Shown in pieces: positions 1-8,038 of a DNA stretch of 64,000 nucleotides (position 1 is its first letter; each line of letters begins with the position of its first letter). Position numbers and translations under genes: made by a program. The stretch spans positions 46,618-110,617 of the forward strand of contig JADCLI010000015.1 of assembly GCA_016803235.1 (NCBI GenBank). Direction: 5' to 3'. The notes under the pieces were generated by a model, which saw only the letters and a program-made list of their open reading frames with translations, was not told where the DNA came from and did not search any database. The stretch is from Pimelobacter simplex. Its GTDB lineage: Bacteria; Actinomycetota; Actinomycetes; Propionibacteriales; Nocardioidaceae.

Positions 1-996
1 GGGGGTGTCGTAGACGGCGAAGACGTGCGCGGGCAGGTCGATGTTGCCGTTGAGCCGCGCGACGGAGAACTTGGCGCCGACGTCGATCAGGTTGGTCAGC
101 GGGCTGAGCTGGGCCAGGACGTCGGGCAGGTGGTCACCGGTCACGTCCGCCGGAACCGGTACGCCGACCGGCACCGACACGCTGCAGGCCAGCTCCATCG
201 TCGCGGACTCCGCGCAGATCTTGTAGAAGAGCGGCGAGAGCAGGTTGAGCACCGGGAGGGTGAACAGCCTGCCCTGGATCTTGCTGACCTCCAGGAGCAG
301 TGCGTCCAGCGCGTCGAGCACCAGCGGCACGGCCGGCAACGCGGTCAGCTTGTCGTTGAAGGAGGAGGGCGCACCGGCGGTGATGTCGCTCGACACCTTG
401 GCTCTCGGCGTGGCCACCGACGTCCGTGGCTGCTGGGCCGAGGTCAGCGTCGGCGCCTCGGCGAGCTCCTCGGTCATCTCATCGAGCTGCTGTCCGGTGA
501 GATCGCGGTTCACCGGCGGGGTGTCGGCGGGTGGCGGCGGGGCCGGCTCGTTGAGGTCCTCCCGCAGCTGCTCGGTGCTCTCCTTGCCGAAGATCACCAG
601 GGCGACACCCGTCAGCAGCGTCTCGCGCTCCTGGGCGGTGGGCTGGTCGCCGGTCGTGGCGAGCAGGTCCTCCAGCAGGCAGGCGCTGAGCCACAGTTTC
701 GTGGGGTCGGGCAGCGCGTGGAATCCCTCGGCGAGGATGTCCTCCGGCACCTTCGCCAGCGCGATGAACTGCTTGCGCCAGGCGTTGTCCGCGAACCGGT
801 CGGACCACAGGCCGACGAACCGGTCGCGGTTCTCGGGCGTGGCACCGCCGGTCGCCGGTGGCGAGGCGCAGGTCACCGCCGTGCCCGCGGCCGGGGTGCC
901 GGGCGTTCCCGGCTCGGCCTGGGCAGCGGCGGGATGGGCGAGGACGGCGAGCATCGCCACCGTCGAGAGGGCAGCACAGAGGATCCGAGGGCGCAC
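1..996 (-). CDS. Secreted protein of unknown function (3' end outside window)
   Basis: Reading leftward from a GTG at 996, the frame stays open to the window edge, so the C-terminus is missing. The N-terminus is a clear Sec signal peptide: Arg residues, a hydrophobic stretch, then an Ala-rich cleavage region ending HPAAAQA. A Shine-Dalgarno-like AGGTGA sits about 5 nt before this GTG; another in-frame GTG lies at 1005. The mature part has a Pro-rich linker near residue 160 and, towards the window edge, the string PADVTGDHLPDVL. That string resembles the Asp-rich calcium-binding loops of FG-GAP-like repeats. No enzyme motif was recognised. Codon use is strongly actinobacterial and the competing frames on the other strand look like shadows. 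An exported surface or extracellular protein is the most that can be said. Confidence 0.6.
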   Translation of the reverse strand, partial: MRPRILCAALSTVAMLAVLAHPAAAQAEPGTPGTPAAGTAVTCASPPATGGATPENRDRFVGLWSDRFADNAWRKQFIALAKVPEDILAEGFHALPDPTKLWLSACLLEDLLATTGDQPTAQERETLLTGVALVIFGKESTEQLREDLNEPAPPPPADTPPVNRDLTGQQLDEMTEELAEAPTLTSAQQPRTSVATPRAKVSSDITAGAPSSFNDKLTALPAVPLVLDALDALLLEVSKIQGRLFTLPVLNLLSPLFYKICAESATMELACSVSVPVGVPVPADVTGDHLPDVLAQLSPLTNLIDVGAKFSVARLNGNIDLPAHVFAVYDTP

Positions 997-1094
997 GGGA
1001 GTCACCTGCCGATAGGGGGGATGGGAGCACAAGCAGGAGTGCGAGGATCACTATGTTCCTGTGCCGGGTCCGGCGCCAGAGATCCGAGAAGTCT

Positions 1095-1799
1095 TTACCT
1101 CTGGTGCGGCCCGTCAGCGCGCAGCCGCTCCCATACCCGCTCGGGGATCCGGTCGAGCAGCGCGTCCATCAGGTGCAGCTTGGCGTCGACCTCCGCCGGT
1201 GAGTGCTCACCCGGACGGATCACGTGCAGCGAGTCTCCGGTGATCCGCCAGGCCACGTCCGGGTGGTGCTGCATGACCTCGCGCACGTCGGAGAGCAGGA
1301 CGTCGACGGCGAAGTCCGGTGCGGGGGAGTGCACGGTGAAGAAGGCGTCGAACGCCGGGTCGCCGATCTCGATGTCGCGCCCGGTGAGCGAGTCGACCCA
1401 GCGGCGCATCGTCGTGGTCGGCCCGACGGCGAGAGACGGCGCATGGACGCCCAGGTCGAGTGCCAGGACCGAGTGGGTGTGCCGGCTCGAGGAGTCCCCG
1501 CTGCCCGTGGTGTGGTGGTGGTCGAAGGCGGTGAACGGCCGCCCGTCGTGCCGTCCGACCAGCACGTTGACGGCCTGGCGCGCGCGACCGCGTCCGAACG
1601 GTGCGCCGTCGAAGCGGTCGACGAGCCCCGGGTCCGGGGGGCGGTACTCCCACTCACGCTGATGGGCCAGGCCCGCCAGGCCCTGGCGCCGCGCCGCCGC
1701 CCGCTTCGACCCGGCCACCGCGGCGAGCACCAGCAGCACGATGAGGGTGACGAGGACGAGGCCGAACAGGGCGAGCACGAGGAGGGGGAGGGCGACCAT
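1095..1799 (-). CDS. Single-pass membrane protein, unknown function
   Basis: This 234-residue protein begins MVALPLLVLALFGLVLVTLI, one strongly hydrophobic segment, followed by a short basic stretch (SKRAAARRQG) and a soluble domain of about 190 residues. The topology is therefore an N-terminal anchor. The ATG at 1799 has a strong GGAGGGGGA ribosome site just upstream. The frame extends further upstream, but that part runs into the divergent HAD gene promoter and looks non-coding. The soluble part resembles actinobacterial proteins of unknown function with a conserved 'EWEYRPPDP...RF' entry and a His/Thr-rich loop (HHHTTGSGDSSSRHTHSV). No catalytic motif was recognised. Confidence 0.75.
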   Translation of the reverse strand: MVALPLLVLALFGLVLVTLIVLLVLAAVAGSKRAAARRQGLAGLAHQREWEYRPPDPGLVDRFDGAPFGRGRARQAVNVLVGRHDGRPFTAFDHHHTTGSGDSSSRHTHSVLALDLGVHAPSLAVGPTTTMRRWVDSLTGRDIEIGDPAFDAFFTVHSPAPDFAVDVLLSDVREVMQHHPDVAWRITGDSLHVIRPGEHSPAEVDAKLHLMDALLDRIPERVWERLRADGPHQR

Positions 1800-1842
1800 G
1801 TCCCCCTCCTGCCCGGCTCCGGGTGGCTCACTCCTCGACGGA

Positions 1843-1848
1843 TAGCGT
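1843..1848 (+). promoter_or_regulatory. -10 box of HAD gene, probable leaderless start
   Basis: TAGCGT lies 6 nt before the ATG at 1855 with no Shine-Dalgarno sequence between them. This fits transcription starting at the start codon. Confidence 0.45.
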
Positions 1849-1854
1849 GCGCCC

Positions 1855-2472
1855 ATGGCCGATCTCGTCGTCGGGTTCGATCTCGACCTGACCCTCATCG
1901 ACACGGTGCCCGGGTTCCGGGACGTGCTGCTGGTCCTCGGGGAGGAGCTGGGGGTGGACTTCCCGGTCGAGGAGATGACGGACAGGCTCGGCCCGCCGCT
2001 CGAGATGCTGCTCGCGCCGTACCTGCCGGCCGACGTGATCCCGGCCGCGGGAGACCGGTTCCGCGCGCTCTACCCCGATCACGCGATCGCCCGCGTGCCG
2101 GTGCTGCCCGGGGCGCACGAGGCCATCGCCGCCGTACGCCGACACGGCGGCCGGGTCGTGGTCGTGACCGGGAAGTTCGCGCCGAACGCGCAGCTGCACC
2201 TCGACCACACCGGCCTCGACGTCGACCTCCTCGAGGGCTGGGTCTGGGGCGTCGGCAAGGCGGACGTGCTGCGCCGCGAGGGCGCCTCGATCTACGTCGG
2301 CGACCACGTCCACGACGTCGAGGGCGCCCTGGCCGCCGGCGTCACCAGCGTCTCGGTGCTCACCGGCGGCTGCACGGCCGAGGAGCTGCGCGCCGCCGGG
2401 ACGGATGTCGTGCTCACGGACCTGGGAGAGTTCCCGGCCTGGCTCGACGACCACCTCGCGGCGCGGCCCTGA
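1855..2472 (+). CDS. HAD-superfamily hydrolase, phosphatase type
   Basis: A 205-residue haloacid dehalogenase-like hydrolase. Motif I is at residues 8-14 (FDLDLTL, the DxDxT nucleophile and acid/base pair). Motif II is VVVTGK (Thr) near residue 103. The later GVGKADVL and YVGDHVHD segments supply the Lys and the Asp residues of motifs III/IV. An alpha-helical cap follows motif I, as in phosphoglycolate phosphatase-like HADs. The family dephosphorylates small metabolites; the substrate cannot be read from the sequence. It stands alone, divergent from the membrane protein upstream and convergent with echA19, whose stop is 8 bp away. Confidence 0.85.
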   Translation: MADLVVGFDLDLTLIDTVPGFRDVLLVLGEELGVDFPVEEMTDRLGPPLEMLLAPYLPADVIPAAGDRFRALYPDHAIARVPVLPGAHEAIAAVRRHGGRVVVVTGKFAPNAQLHLDHTGLDVDLLEGWVWGVGKADVLRREGASIYVGDHVHDVEGALAAGVTSVSVLTGGCTAEELRAAGTDVVLTDLGEFPAWLDDHLAARP

Positions 2473-2480
2473 CCCGCGGC

Positions 2481-3263
2481 TCAGCGACCCTTGAACTCGG
2501 GTGCCCGCTTCTCCAGGAAGGCCCGCGGGCCCTCCTTGGCGTCCTCGGAGGAGAAGACCGCCGCACCGATCTTCGCGTCGTCGGCCCAGCACTCCTCCTC
2601 GTGCCTGCCCTCGGAGTCGCGCATCGTCTTGAGGATCGCCTGGACGGCGAGCGGGCCGTTGGCCGCGATCCTGTCGGCGATCTCGTGGGCCTTCGCGAGT
2701 GCCTCGCCGTCGGGGACGACGTGGCCGATCAGGCCGAGCTCCTTGGCCTCGGGGGCGCCGAGCGTGCGCCCGGTCAGCAGCAGCTCCGCGGCGACGGTGT
2801 AGGGGATCTGGCGGGGGAGCCGGACCGCTGAGCCGCCGAGCGGGTACAGCGACCAGCGAGCCTCCGCGACGCCGAACTTCGCGGACTCCCCGGCGACCCG
2901 GATGTCGGTGCCCTGCAGGATCTCGGTGCCGCCCGCGATGGCGGGGCCCTCGACCGCGGCGATCAGCGGCTTGGTGAGCCGGAAGCCCTTGAGCAGGCCC
3001 TTGATCGTGGTCGGGTCGTAGGCGCCGGACTCGAAGCTCTCCGACGGCGGCTTGTCGTCGGCGGCCTTGAGATCCATGCCGGCGCAGAAGTACCCGCCGG
3101 CCCCGGTGAGGATGCAGACCCGGATCTCGGGGTCCTCGTTCACCCGGTCCCAGGCGGACTCCATGATCCGCAGCATCTCGCTCGAGAGCGCGTTGCGGCG
3201 CTCCGGGCGGTTCATCGTGACGACCAGCTTGTGGCCGTCCTGCTCGACGAGGCAATCACTCAT
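2481..3263 (-). CDS. echA19: Enoyl-CoA hydratase EchA19-like (sterol side chain)
   Basis: A 260-residue crotonase. It opens with [17 protein letters not shown] and has the oxyanion-hole segment [14 protein letters not shown]. The second active-site region ([20 protein letters not shown]) and the C-terminal [17 protein letters not shown] also match what I recall of M. tuberculosis EchA19 (Rv3516). That enzyme hydrates the enoyl-CoA formed during cholesterol side-chain beta-oxidation. The divergent neighbour is a FadD19-type ligase, the same arrangement as Rv3515c/Rv3516. A KstR operator lies in the shared 47-bp promoter region. The assignment is strong by family and context; the exact acyl chain length is inferred. 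Confidence 0.9.
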   Translation of the reverse strand: MSDCLVEQDGHKLVVTMNRPERRNALSSEMLRIMESAWDRVNEDPEIRVCILTGAGGYFCAGMDLKAADDKPPSESFESGAYDPTTIKGLLKGFRLTKPLIAAVEGPAIAGGTEILQGTDIRVAGESAKFGVAEARWSLYPLGGSAVRLPRQIPYTVAAELLLTGRTLGAPEAKELGLIGHVVPDGEALAKAHEIADRIAANGPLAVQAILKTMRDSEGRHEEECWADDAKIGAAVFSSEDAKEGPRAFLEKRAPEFKGR

Positions 3264-3270
3264 GTGAACA

Positions 3271-3276
3271 ACGCTA
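3271..3276 (-). promoter_or_regulatory. -10 box of echA19, probable leaderless start
   Basis: Read on the minus strand this is TAGCGT, 7 nt before the ATG at 3263, with no ribosome-binding site. The KstR operator lies immediately upstream, in the -35/spacer zone. Confidence 0.5.
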
Positions 3277-3285
3277 GCGAAAAAG

Positions 3286-3299
3286 TGAAACGTGTTCTA
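3286..3299. promoter_or_regulatory. KstR operator between echA19 and fadD19
   Basis: TGAAACGTGTTCTA fits the KstR (TetR family) palindrome TnnAACnnGTTnnA at every defined position. It is centred in the 47-bp gap between the divergent echA19 and fadD19 starts and overlaps the fadD19 -10 box. One dimer could therefore repress both genes. KstR is known to release DNA on binding 3-oxo-steroid acyl-CoA intermediates. kstR itself is not in the window. Confidence 0.85.
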
Positions 3300-3303
3300 C
3301 TGT
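3298..3303 (+). promoter_or_regulatory. -10 box of fadD19, probable leaderless start
   Basis: TACTGT lies exactly 7 nt before the GTG at 3311, without a Shine-Dalgarno sequence. It overlaps the 3' end of the KstR operator. Confidence 0.5.
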
Positions 3304-3310
3304 CGGCCTC

Positions 3311-4945
3311 GTGGCCCTGAACATCGCCGATCTCTTCGAACACGCCGTCGACGCCGTTCCCGACAAGCCCGCCGTCCAGGTGGGTGACGACGTCATCTCC
3401 TTCGCCGAGCTGGAGGCGGAGTCCAACAAGCTCGCGCACTACCTGCAGGCGCAGGGCATCGGGACCGGCGACCACGTCGGCCTCTACGCCAAGAACAGCA
3501 TCGAGCACGTCATCGCGCTCATCGGGATCCTCAAGGTCCGGGCGGTCGCGATCAACGTGAACTACCGCTACGTCCCCGGCGAGCTGGAGTACCTCTTCGA
3601 CAACGCCGACCTGGTCGGGCTGGTCCACGACCGGGTGTACGCGCCGTTGGTGGCCGAGGTCGCCCCGAGGTTCCCGGCCCTGAAGACGATCATCGCCGTC
3701 CCGAACCCGCTCGAGCCCGGCGACGAGAGCGACCTGTCGGCGTTCGGCGGTGTCACGCTGGAGGACGCCCTGGCCGGCCAGTCCGACGCCCGCGACTTCG
3801 GTGAGCGCAGTCCCGACGACATCCACATCATCTACACCGGCGGCACCACGGGCTTCCCGAAGGGCGTCATGTGGCGCCACGAGGACTTCTGGCGCGTCCT
3901 CGGCGGCGGCATCGACTTCATGACCGGCGAGCCGCTGGAGGAGTACGACCAGTCGAAGAAGGCGCTCCAGGACAGCCTGGTCACCCTGCCGCTGAGCCCA
4001 CTCATGCACGGCGGCGCGCAGGCGTCCCTGCTGATGCACCTCTTCGCCGGCCAGGTCACCATCCTCGAGCCGAAGTTCGACCCGGTCCGCACCTGGGAGT
4101 TGGTCGACAAGCACGGCGTGCAGATGATGTTCATGACCGGTGACGCCATGGCGGTGCCGCTCATCGACGCCTACGAGGCCGGTGGCTTCGACGGCCAGAC
4201 GCTGTTCGCCATCGCGTCCAGCGCCGCGATCTTCTCCAAGTCGGTGAAGGAGCGCTGGATGAAGCACTTCCCGAACGCCGTCTTCACCGACTCGATCGGC
4301 TCCTCGGAGACCGGCTTCCAGGGCACCGGCCTGCAGGACGCGAGCGCCCTGTCCACCGACGGCCCGGTCGTCTCGATCCCGGCGACGACCGTCGTCCTGG
4401 ACGACGACAACCGGCCGCTGGACCCGGTCACGGACGTCGGCAGGGTCGGTCGGACGGCCCGTTCGGGCAACGTCCCGGTCGGCTACTACAAGGACCCCGA
4501 GAAGTCGGCGAAGACCTTCATCGAGATCGACGGCGTGCGCTACTCGATCCCCGGCGACAACGCCCGGATCGAGGAGGGCAACCGGATCACCCTGCTCGGG
4601 CGTGGCTCCAACTGCATCAACACCGGCGGGGAGAAGGTCTACCCCGAGGAGGTCGAGCAGGCGATCAAGGCCCACCCCGGCGTCTACGACGTCCTCGTGG
4701 TCGGCCTCCCCGACGAGAAGTACGGCCAGGCCGTGGCCGCCGTCGTCGAGCCCCGTCCCGGCCACGAGGTCGAGCTCGAGGAGCTGCGCACCTTCCTGCG
4801 CGCCCACCTGTCCGGCTACAAGCTGCCGCGCGCCCTGACCATCGTCGAGGAGATCCCGCGCAACGCGACCGGCAAGGCGCAGTACCCGCGGGCCAAGGAG
4901 CTCGCCCTGGCCTCCCGTGCCGACAACGAAGGAGCGAACGCCTGA
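3311..4945 (+). CDS. fadD19: Acyl-CoA ligase FadD19-like (C26/C24 sterol side chain)
   Basis: A 544-residue ANL-superfamily acyl-CoA ligase. The P-loop is YTGGTTGFPKGVMWRHEDF (residues about 177-195), the adenylate motif is DSIGSSETGFQGT, and the C-terminal hinge and Lys region is GRGSNCINTGGEKVYPEEVEQA ... RNATGKAQYPRAKE. The start MALNIADLFEHAVDAVPDKP and the segment NVNYRYVPGELEYLFDNADL closely follow FadD19 (Rv3515c) as I recall it. FadD19 activates 3-oxo-cholest-4-en-26-oate and related branched sterol side chains with CoA and ATP. The GTG start is fixed by the promoter 7 nt upstream. Its stop overlaps the next ATG by 1 nt, so the two genes are co-translated. Confidence 0.9.
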   Translation: MALNIADLFEHAVDAVPDKPAVQVGDDVISFAELEAESNKLAHYLQAQGIGTGDHVGLYAKNSIEHVIALIGILKVRAVAINVNYRYVPGELEYLFDNADLVGLVHDRVYAPLVAEVAPRFPALKTIIAVPNPLEPGDESDLSAFGGVTLEDALAGQSDARDFGERSPDDIHIIYTGGTTGFPKGVMWRHEDFWRVLGGGIDFMTGEPLEEYDQSKKALQDSLVTLPLSPLMHGGAQASLLMHLFAGQVTILEPKFDPVRTWELVDKHGVQMMFMTGDAMAVPLIDAYEAGGFDGQTLFAIASSAAIFSKSVKERWMKHFPNAVFTDSIGSSETGFQGTGLQDASALSTDGPVVSIPATTVVLDDDNRPLDPVTDVGRVGRTARSGNVPVGYYKDPEKSAKTFIEIDGVRYSIPGDNARIEEGNRITLLGRGSNCINTGGEKVYPEEVEQAIKAHPGVYDVLVVGLPDEKYGQAVAAVVEPRPGHEVELEELRTFLRAHLSGYKLPRALTIVEEIPRNATGKAQYPRAKELALASRADNEGANA

Positions 4946-6051
4946 TGCACACCGCCCTGTGCGATGCCTTCGGCATCGAGTACCCGATCTTCGCCTTCAC
5001 GCCCTCCGAGCACGTCGCGGCCGCCGTGTCGCGTGCCGGCGGCCTGGGCGTGCTGGGCTGCGTCCGGTTCAACGACACCGACGAGCTCGACCGCGTCCTG
5101 ACGTGGATGGACGAGAACACCGACGGCAAGCCGTACGGCGTCGACGTCGTCATGCCGATGAAGATCCCCACCGAGGGGACCTCGGCCGACCTGTCGTCCT
5201 ACATCCCCGAGGACCACAGGAAGTTCGTCGACGAGACGCTGCTCAAGCTCGGGGTGCCCCCGCTGCCGGAGGGCGAGGGCCGCGAGGGTGTCCTGGGCTG
5301 GTTGCACTCGGTGGCGCGCTCGCACGTGGACGTCGCGCTGCAGCACCGTCCTGTCCTGATCGCCAACGCGCTCGGCTCGCCGCCGGTCGACGTCATCGAG
5401 CAGTGCCACGAGGCCGGGCTCAAGGTCGCGGCGCTCGCCGGCGCCCCCAAGCACGCGCTCAGCCACGTCGCCAACGGCGTCGACATCATCATCGCCCAGG
5501 GCTACGAGGCCGGCGGGCACACCGGTGAGATCGCCAGCATGGTGCTCACCCCGGACATCGTGGACGCGGTCGGCCCGGACGTCCCCGTCCTCGGCGCCGG
5601 CGGCATCGGCTCGGGCCGCCAGATCGCGGCCTCGCTCGCGCTCGGCGCCCAGGGCGTGTGGACCGGCTCGATCTGGCTCGGCACCGAGGAGTACCGCAAC
5701 CTCGCCGGCAACAAGGGCTGGGAGACCGCTTTCCTGCGGGCCACCTCGTCCGACACCGTCCGGACCCGGATCTACACCGGCAAGCCGGCTCGCCTGCTCA
5801 AGACGAAGTGGACCGAGGCCTGGTCGGAGGAGGGCGCTCCCGCCCCGCTCCCGATGCCGCTGCAGAACCTCCTCGTCGCCGATGCCCACAACCGGATCAA
5901 CGCCTCCGGCGACCCCGACGTGATCTCCATGCCGATCGGTCAGATCGTCGGCCGGATGAACGAGGTCCGCCCGGTCGCCGAGGTCGTCGCCGACCTGGTC
6001 GCCGAGTTCGAGGCGACGGCGAAGAAGCTGGACGGCATCGCCGGGATCTGA
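4945..6051 (+). CDS. FMN-dependent NPD/nitronate monooxygenase-family oxidoreductase
   Basis: A 368-residue TIM-barrel flavoprotein. It has IEYPIFAFTP at the N-terminus, the QGYEAGGHTG active-site segment, and the FMN-phosphate loop VLGAGGIGSGRQIAASLALGAQGVWTGSIWL. These are hallmarks of the 2-nitropropane dioxygenase family. The family includes true nitronate monooxygenases and steroid-ring enzymes such as IpdC, so the reaction is not settled by sequence. Translational coupling to fadD19 (1-nt overlap) places it in the KstR-controlled transcript. A role in sterol catabolism is therefore more likely than nitroalkane detoxification. Confidence 0.8.
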   Translation: MHTALCDAFGIEYPIFAFTPSEHVAAAVSRAGGLGVLGCVRFNDTDELDRVLTWMDENTDGKPYGVDVVMPMKIPTEGTSADLSSYIPEDHRKFVDETLLKLGVPPLPEGEGREGVLGWLHSVARSHVDVALQHRPVLIANALGSPPVDVIEQCHEAGLKVAALAGAPKHALSHVANGVDIIIAQGYEAGGHTGEIASMVLTPDIVDAVGPDVPVLGAGGIGSGRQIAASLALGAQGVWTGSIWLGTEEYRNLAGNKGWETAFLRATSSDTVRTRIYTGKPARLLKTKWTEAWSEEGAPAPLPMPLQNLLVADAHNRINASGDPDVISMPIGQIVGRMNEVRPVAEVVADLVAEFEATAKKLDGIAGI

Positions 6052-6098
6052 GGTCGGGTACTCAACCGGATCCGGGTACGGGTGCGCAGGATCGGGGC

Positions 6099-6599
6099 AT
6101 GACCCCGTTCCTGCGCCGTGCCGCCCTGCTCGCCCTCTCCGTCGCTCCCGTCGCCACGACCCTCGCTGCCTGCGGCAACGCCGTCGATGCCGACGTCATC
6201 GGTACGGCGGCCGTCACCGTCGCGTCCGACGGGCGTCCGGTCGCCGTGGTCCGCGTCTGCGGAGGCGAGGTCGACACCATCCGGCTGATGGGCGACCGCA
6301 CCGGGCTCGCCGAGGACGAGCCGAACCCGGTCGTCGGGACCTGGCGGGTCCCCGCCGGGCGTGACGGGACCTTCGACCTGGTCCTCGGCGCCGCCGGCAC
6401 CGGCTGGCAGGGACCGCAGGAGCTCGCGCTCGACGAGCGACGCCGCTACGTGCTGATCGCCGTCGACTCGGGCGAGGACGCCGAGACCACCCAGGTCTCC
6501 TTCACTCCGGACCAGCTCGCGTCGCTGGCTCCCGACCAGGTCGTCGTCGGGGACGGGGAGGTCGTCGCGCGCACCGAGCTCGACGCCTGCGCCGGGTAG
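6099..6599 (+). CDS. Small lipoprotein, unknown function
   Basis: This 166-residue protein begins MTPFLRRAALLALSVAP and has a lipobox LAAC with the lipidated Cys at residue 25, so it should be exported and anchored to the outer face of the membrane. The rest is predicted beta-rich (RPVAVVRVCGGEVDTIRL ... GTWRVPAGRDGTFDLVL) and contains one Cys pair candidate (VCGG and the C-terminal DACAG). No domain was recognised. It lies 47 bp after the oxidoreductase and 17 bp before the SDR gene, whose own promoter overlaps this gene's stop codon. Confidence 0.75.
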   Translation: MTPFLRRAALLALSVAPVATTLAACGNAVDADVIGTAAVTVASDGRPVAVVRVCGGEVDTIRLMGDRTGLAEDEPNPVVGTWRVPAGRDGTFDLVLGAAGTGWQGPQELALDERRRYVLIAVDSGEDAETTQVSFTPDQLASLAPDQVVVGDGEVVARTELDACAG

Positions 6600-6604
6600 C
6601 CCAC

Positions 6605-6610
6605 TACGCT
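6605..6610 (+). promoter_or_regulatory. -10 box of SDR gene, probable leaderless start
   Basis: TACGCT lies 6 nt before the ATG at 6617, with no Shine-Dalgarno sequence. Confidence 0.4.
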
Positions 6611-6616
6611 GCCGGG

Positions 6617-7270
6617 ATGACCCGCAACGTGCTGATCGCCGGAGCCGGCCCCGGGGTGAGCGGTTCGCTCGCCCGCCTCTATGCCGCGGAGGGCGGCTCG
6701 GTCGGCCTGCTGGGGACCGAGGAGGACGTCCTGACGCAGCTGCGCGGCGAGGTCGAGGCCGCCGGCGCCGTCGCCGGCTCTGCGGTCGTCGACCTCACCG
6801 ACGACACGGCCACGCGCGCCGCGGTGACCCGGATGGCCGAGCACGTCGGTCACCTCGACGTGGTGCACTTCAACCCGTCGGCCTACCGCGAGAAGGACCC
6901 GCTCAGCCTGACCCCCGACGAGCTCCTCGAGGACGTCCGTCTCGGCGTCGGCGCCCTGCTCTCGGTCGTCCAGGCGGCCCGTCCGTTCCTGGGCCCGGGC
7001 GGCCGGGTGACCGTCACCGGCAGCATGGCCGCGGACTCGCCGTGGTTCGGTGCGGCCTCGTTGGGCGTGCAGAAGGCCGGTGTGCAGAACCTGGTGCGCA
7101 GCCTCGACGCCACCATGAAGGGTGACGGCATCCGCGCGGTCTCGGTGACCGTCCGGGGGCTGCTGAAGAAGGAGGGCCCCTTCGCGCCCGACAACGTCGC
7201 GCGGGCGCTGCGGGCGGCGATCGACCAGGACGAGACCGACTGGCGCGCCGAGATCCCCTACACCGGCTGA
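6617..7270 (+). CDS. Degenerate short-chain dehydrogenase/reductase
   Basis: A 217-residue Rossmann protein of the SDR superfamily. It has a glycine-rich N-terminus (IAGAGPGVSGSLA), an NP motif in place of NNAG (HFNPSAY), and a Ser in VTVTGSMAA. The catalytic Tyr of YxxxK is not present: the segment reads SLGVQKAGVQNL, so Leu stands where Tyr is expected while the Lys is kept. The protein may bind NAD(P) without classical dehydrogenase activity, or use an alternative residue. The length is slightly short for an SDR (about 250). It is followed closely by a convergent gene. Confidence 0.8.
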   Translation: MTRNVLIAGAGPGVSGSLARLYAAEGGSVGLLGTEEDVLTQLRGEVEAAGAVAGSAVVDLTDDTATRAAVTRMAEHVGHLDVVHFNPSAYREKDPLSLTPDELLEDVRLGVGALLSVVQAARPFLGPGGRVTVTGSMAADSPWFGAASLGVQKAGVQNLVRSLDATMKGDGIRAVSVTVRGLLKKEGPFAPDNVARALRAAIDQDETDWRAEIPYTG

Positions 7271-7295
7271 GGTCCTCGAGGCCGGGGGCGACCCC

Positions 7296-7934
7296 TCAGA
7301 AGGCCGAGACGCTCTCCGGCGCGCGCTGCGGGCGGCTGAGCGTGCGGACGACAGCTGCCTGCCCGTGGCGGCGCACCGCGACGGCGCTGAGCAGCGCGAG
7401 CACGTCGGCGACGACGTCGTCCGGGAACGCGGGCGTCTCGAGGCCGACGCTGCTCGCGAGGTCGTCGGCGTGCACGACGATCTCCATCGCCCGGGTGACG
7501 AGGAAGTCGCCGGTGCTGAGCGACCAGCCCTGCCAAGGGATCCGCACCTGGTCCGGGATGCGGTGGTGGTGCTCGCGCAGCAGGGCGGGCAGGCGCTCGA
7601 GCGCCGCCCTGCCGTGCGCGATCACGTCGTCGGGTCCGGTGCCGGCTGCGGCGTCGGCGCCCTCGCGGATGGACACGTTCACCTCGTCGTCGGGCCCTGC
7701 CTCCACCCACGCCGCGCGGACGTAGTGCTCCAGCAGGGGGATCGGTGGCTCCGCGACGGGCTCCATCCCGAGCAGGCGCACCGCGTGGCCGGCCTGCTGC
7801 AGGAGGTGGTGCGCCAGGCCGCCCACCGTCATTCCCGCGCACGAGCTCTCCTCCAGCCAGCCGGCCTTCACCTCGGTGGTCGAGGCGAGGTCGAGGGCGA
7901 TCCGGGCAGCGTCGACGAACGAGACGTGGTCCAT
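7296..7934 (-). CDS. DinB-like / maleylpyruvate-isomerase-family protein
   Basis: A 212-residue protein of the DinB/MDMPI (TIGR03083-type) four-helix family. It has the typical entry helix (FVDAARIALDLASTTEVKAGWLEES), a WxxSSCAGMTVGGLAHHLLQQAGH metal-ligand helix, and a later VTRAMEIVVHADDLASSVG segment with the second and third His positions. These proteins use mycothiol or a divalent metal in Actinobacteria, but most members have no proven reaction. Here it is monocistronic behind its own promoter. Confidence 0.7.
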   Translation of the reverse strand: MDHVSFVDAARIALDLASTTEVKAGWLEESSCAGMTVGGLAHHLLQQAGHAVRLLGMEPVAEPPIPLLEHYVRAAWVEAGPDDEVNVSIREGADAAAGTGPDDVIAHGRAALERLPALLREHHHRIPDQVRIPWQGWSLSTGDFLVTRAMEIVVHADDLASSVGLETPAFPDDVVADVLALLSAVAVRRHGQAAVVRTLSRPQRAPESVSAF

Positions 7935-7940
7935 ACCCGC

Positions 7941-7946
7941 AGGCTA
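7941..7946 (-). promoter_or_regulatory. -10 box of DinB-like gene, probable leaderless start
   Basis: Read on the minus strand this is TAGCCT, 6 nt before the ATG at 7934. Confidence 0.4.
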
Positions 7947-8038
7947 GTGACACGGGCCACGAGACGACGGTCGACGCAGCCGCGGGAGCCGTGCGAGGGT
8001 GAGCGCACCCGGCGGCTCGCGGCCGTCGTACCGACGAC

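Noticed and set aside
25-1662. A long open frame of 545 codons on the plus strand across the first 1.6 kb
   Set aside because: It is Arg/Gly/Gln-rich and has no domain, while the minus strand encodes a signal-peptide protein and a membrane protein with ribosome sites. It is a GC-driven shadow frame.
7271-7295. Hairpin-like CCTCGAGG between SDR and DinB-like genes as a terminator
   Set aside because: Only an 8-bp palindrome without a loop; too weak to call.
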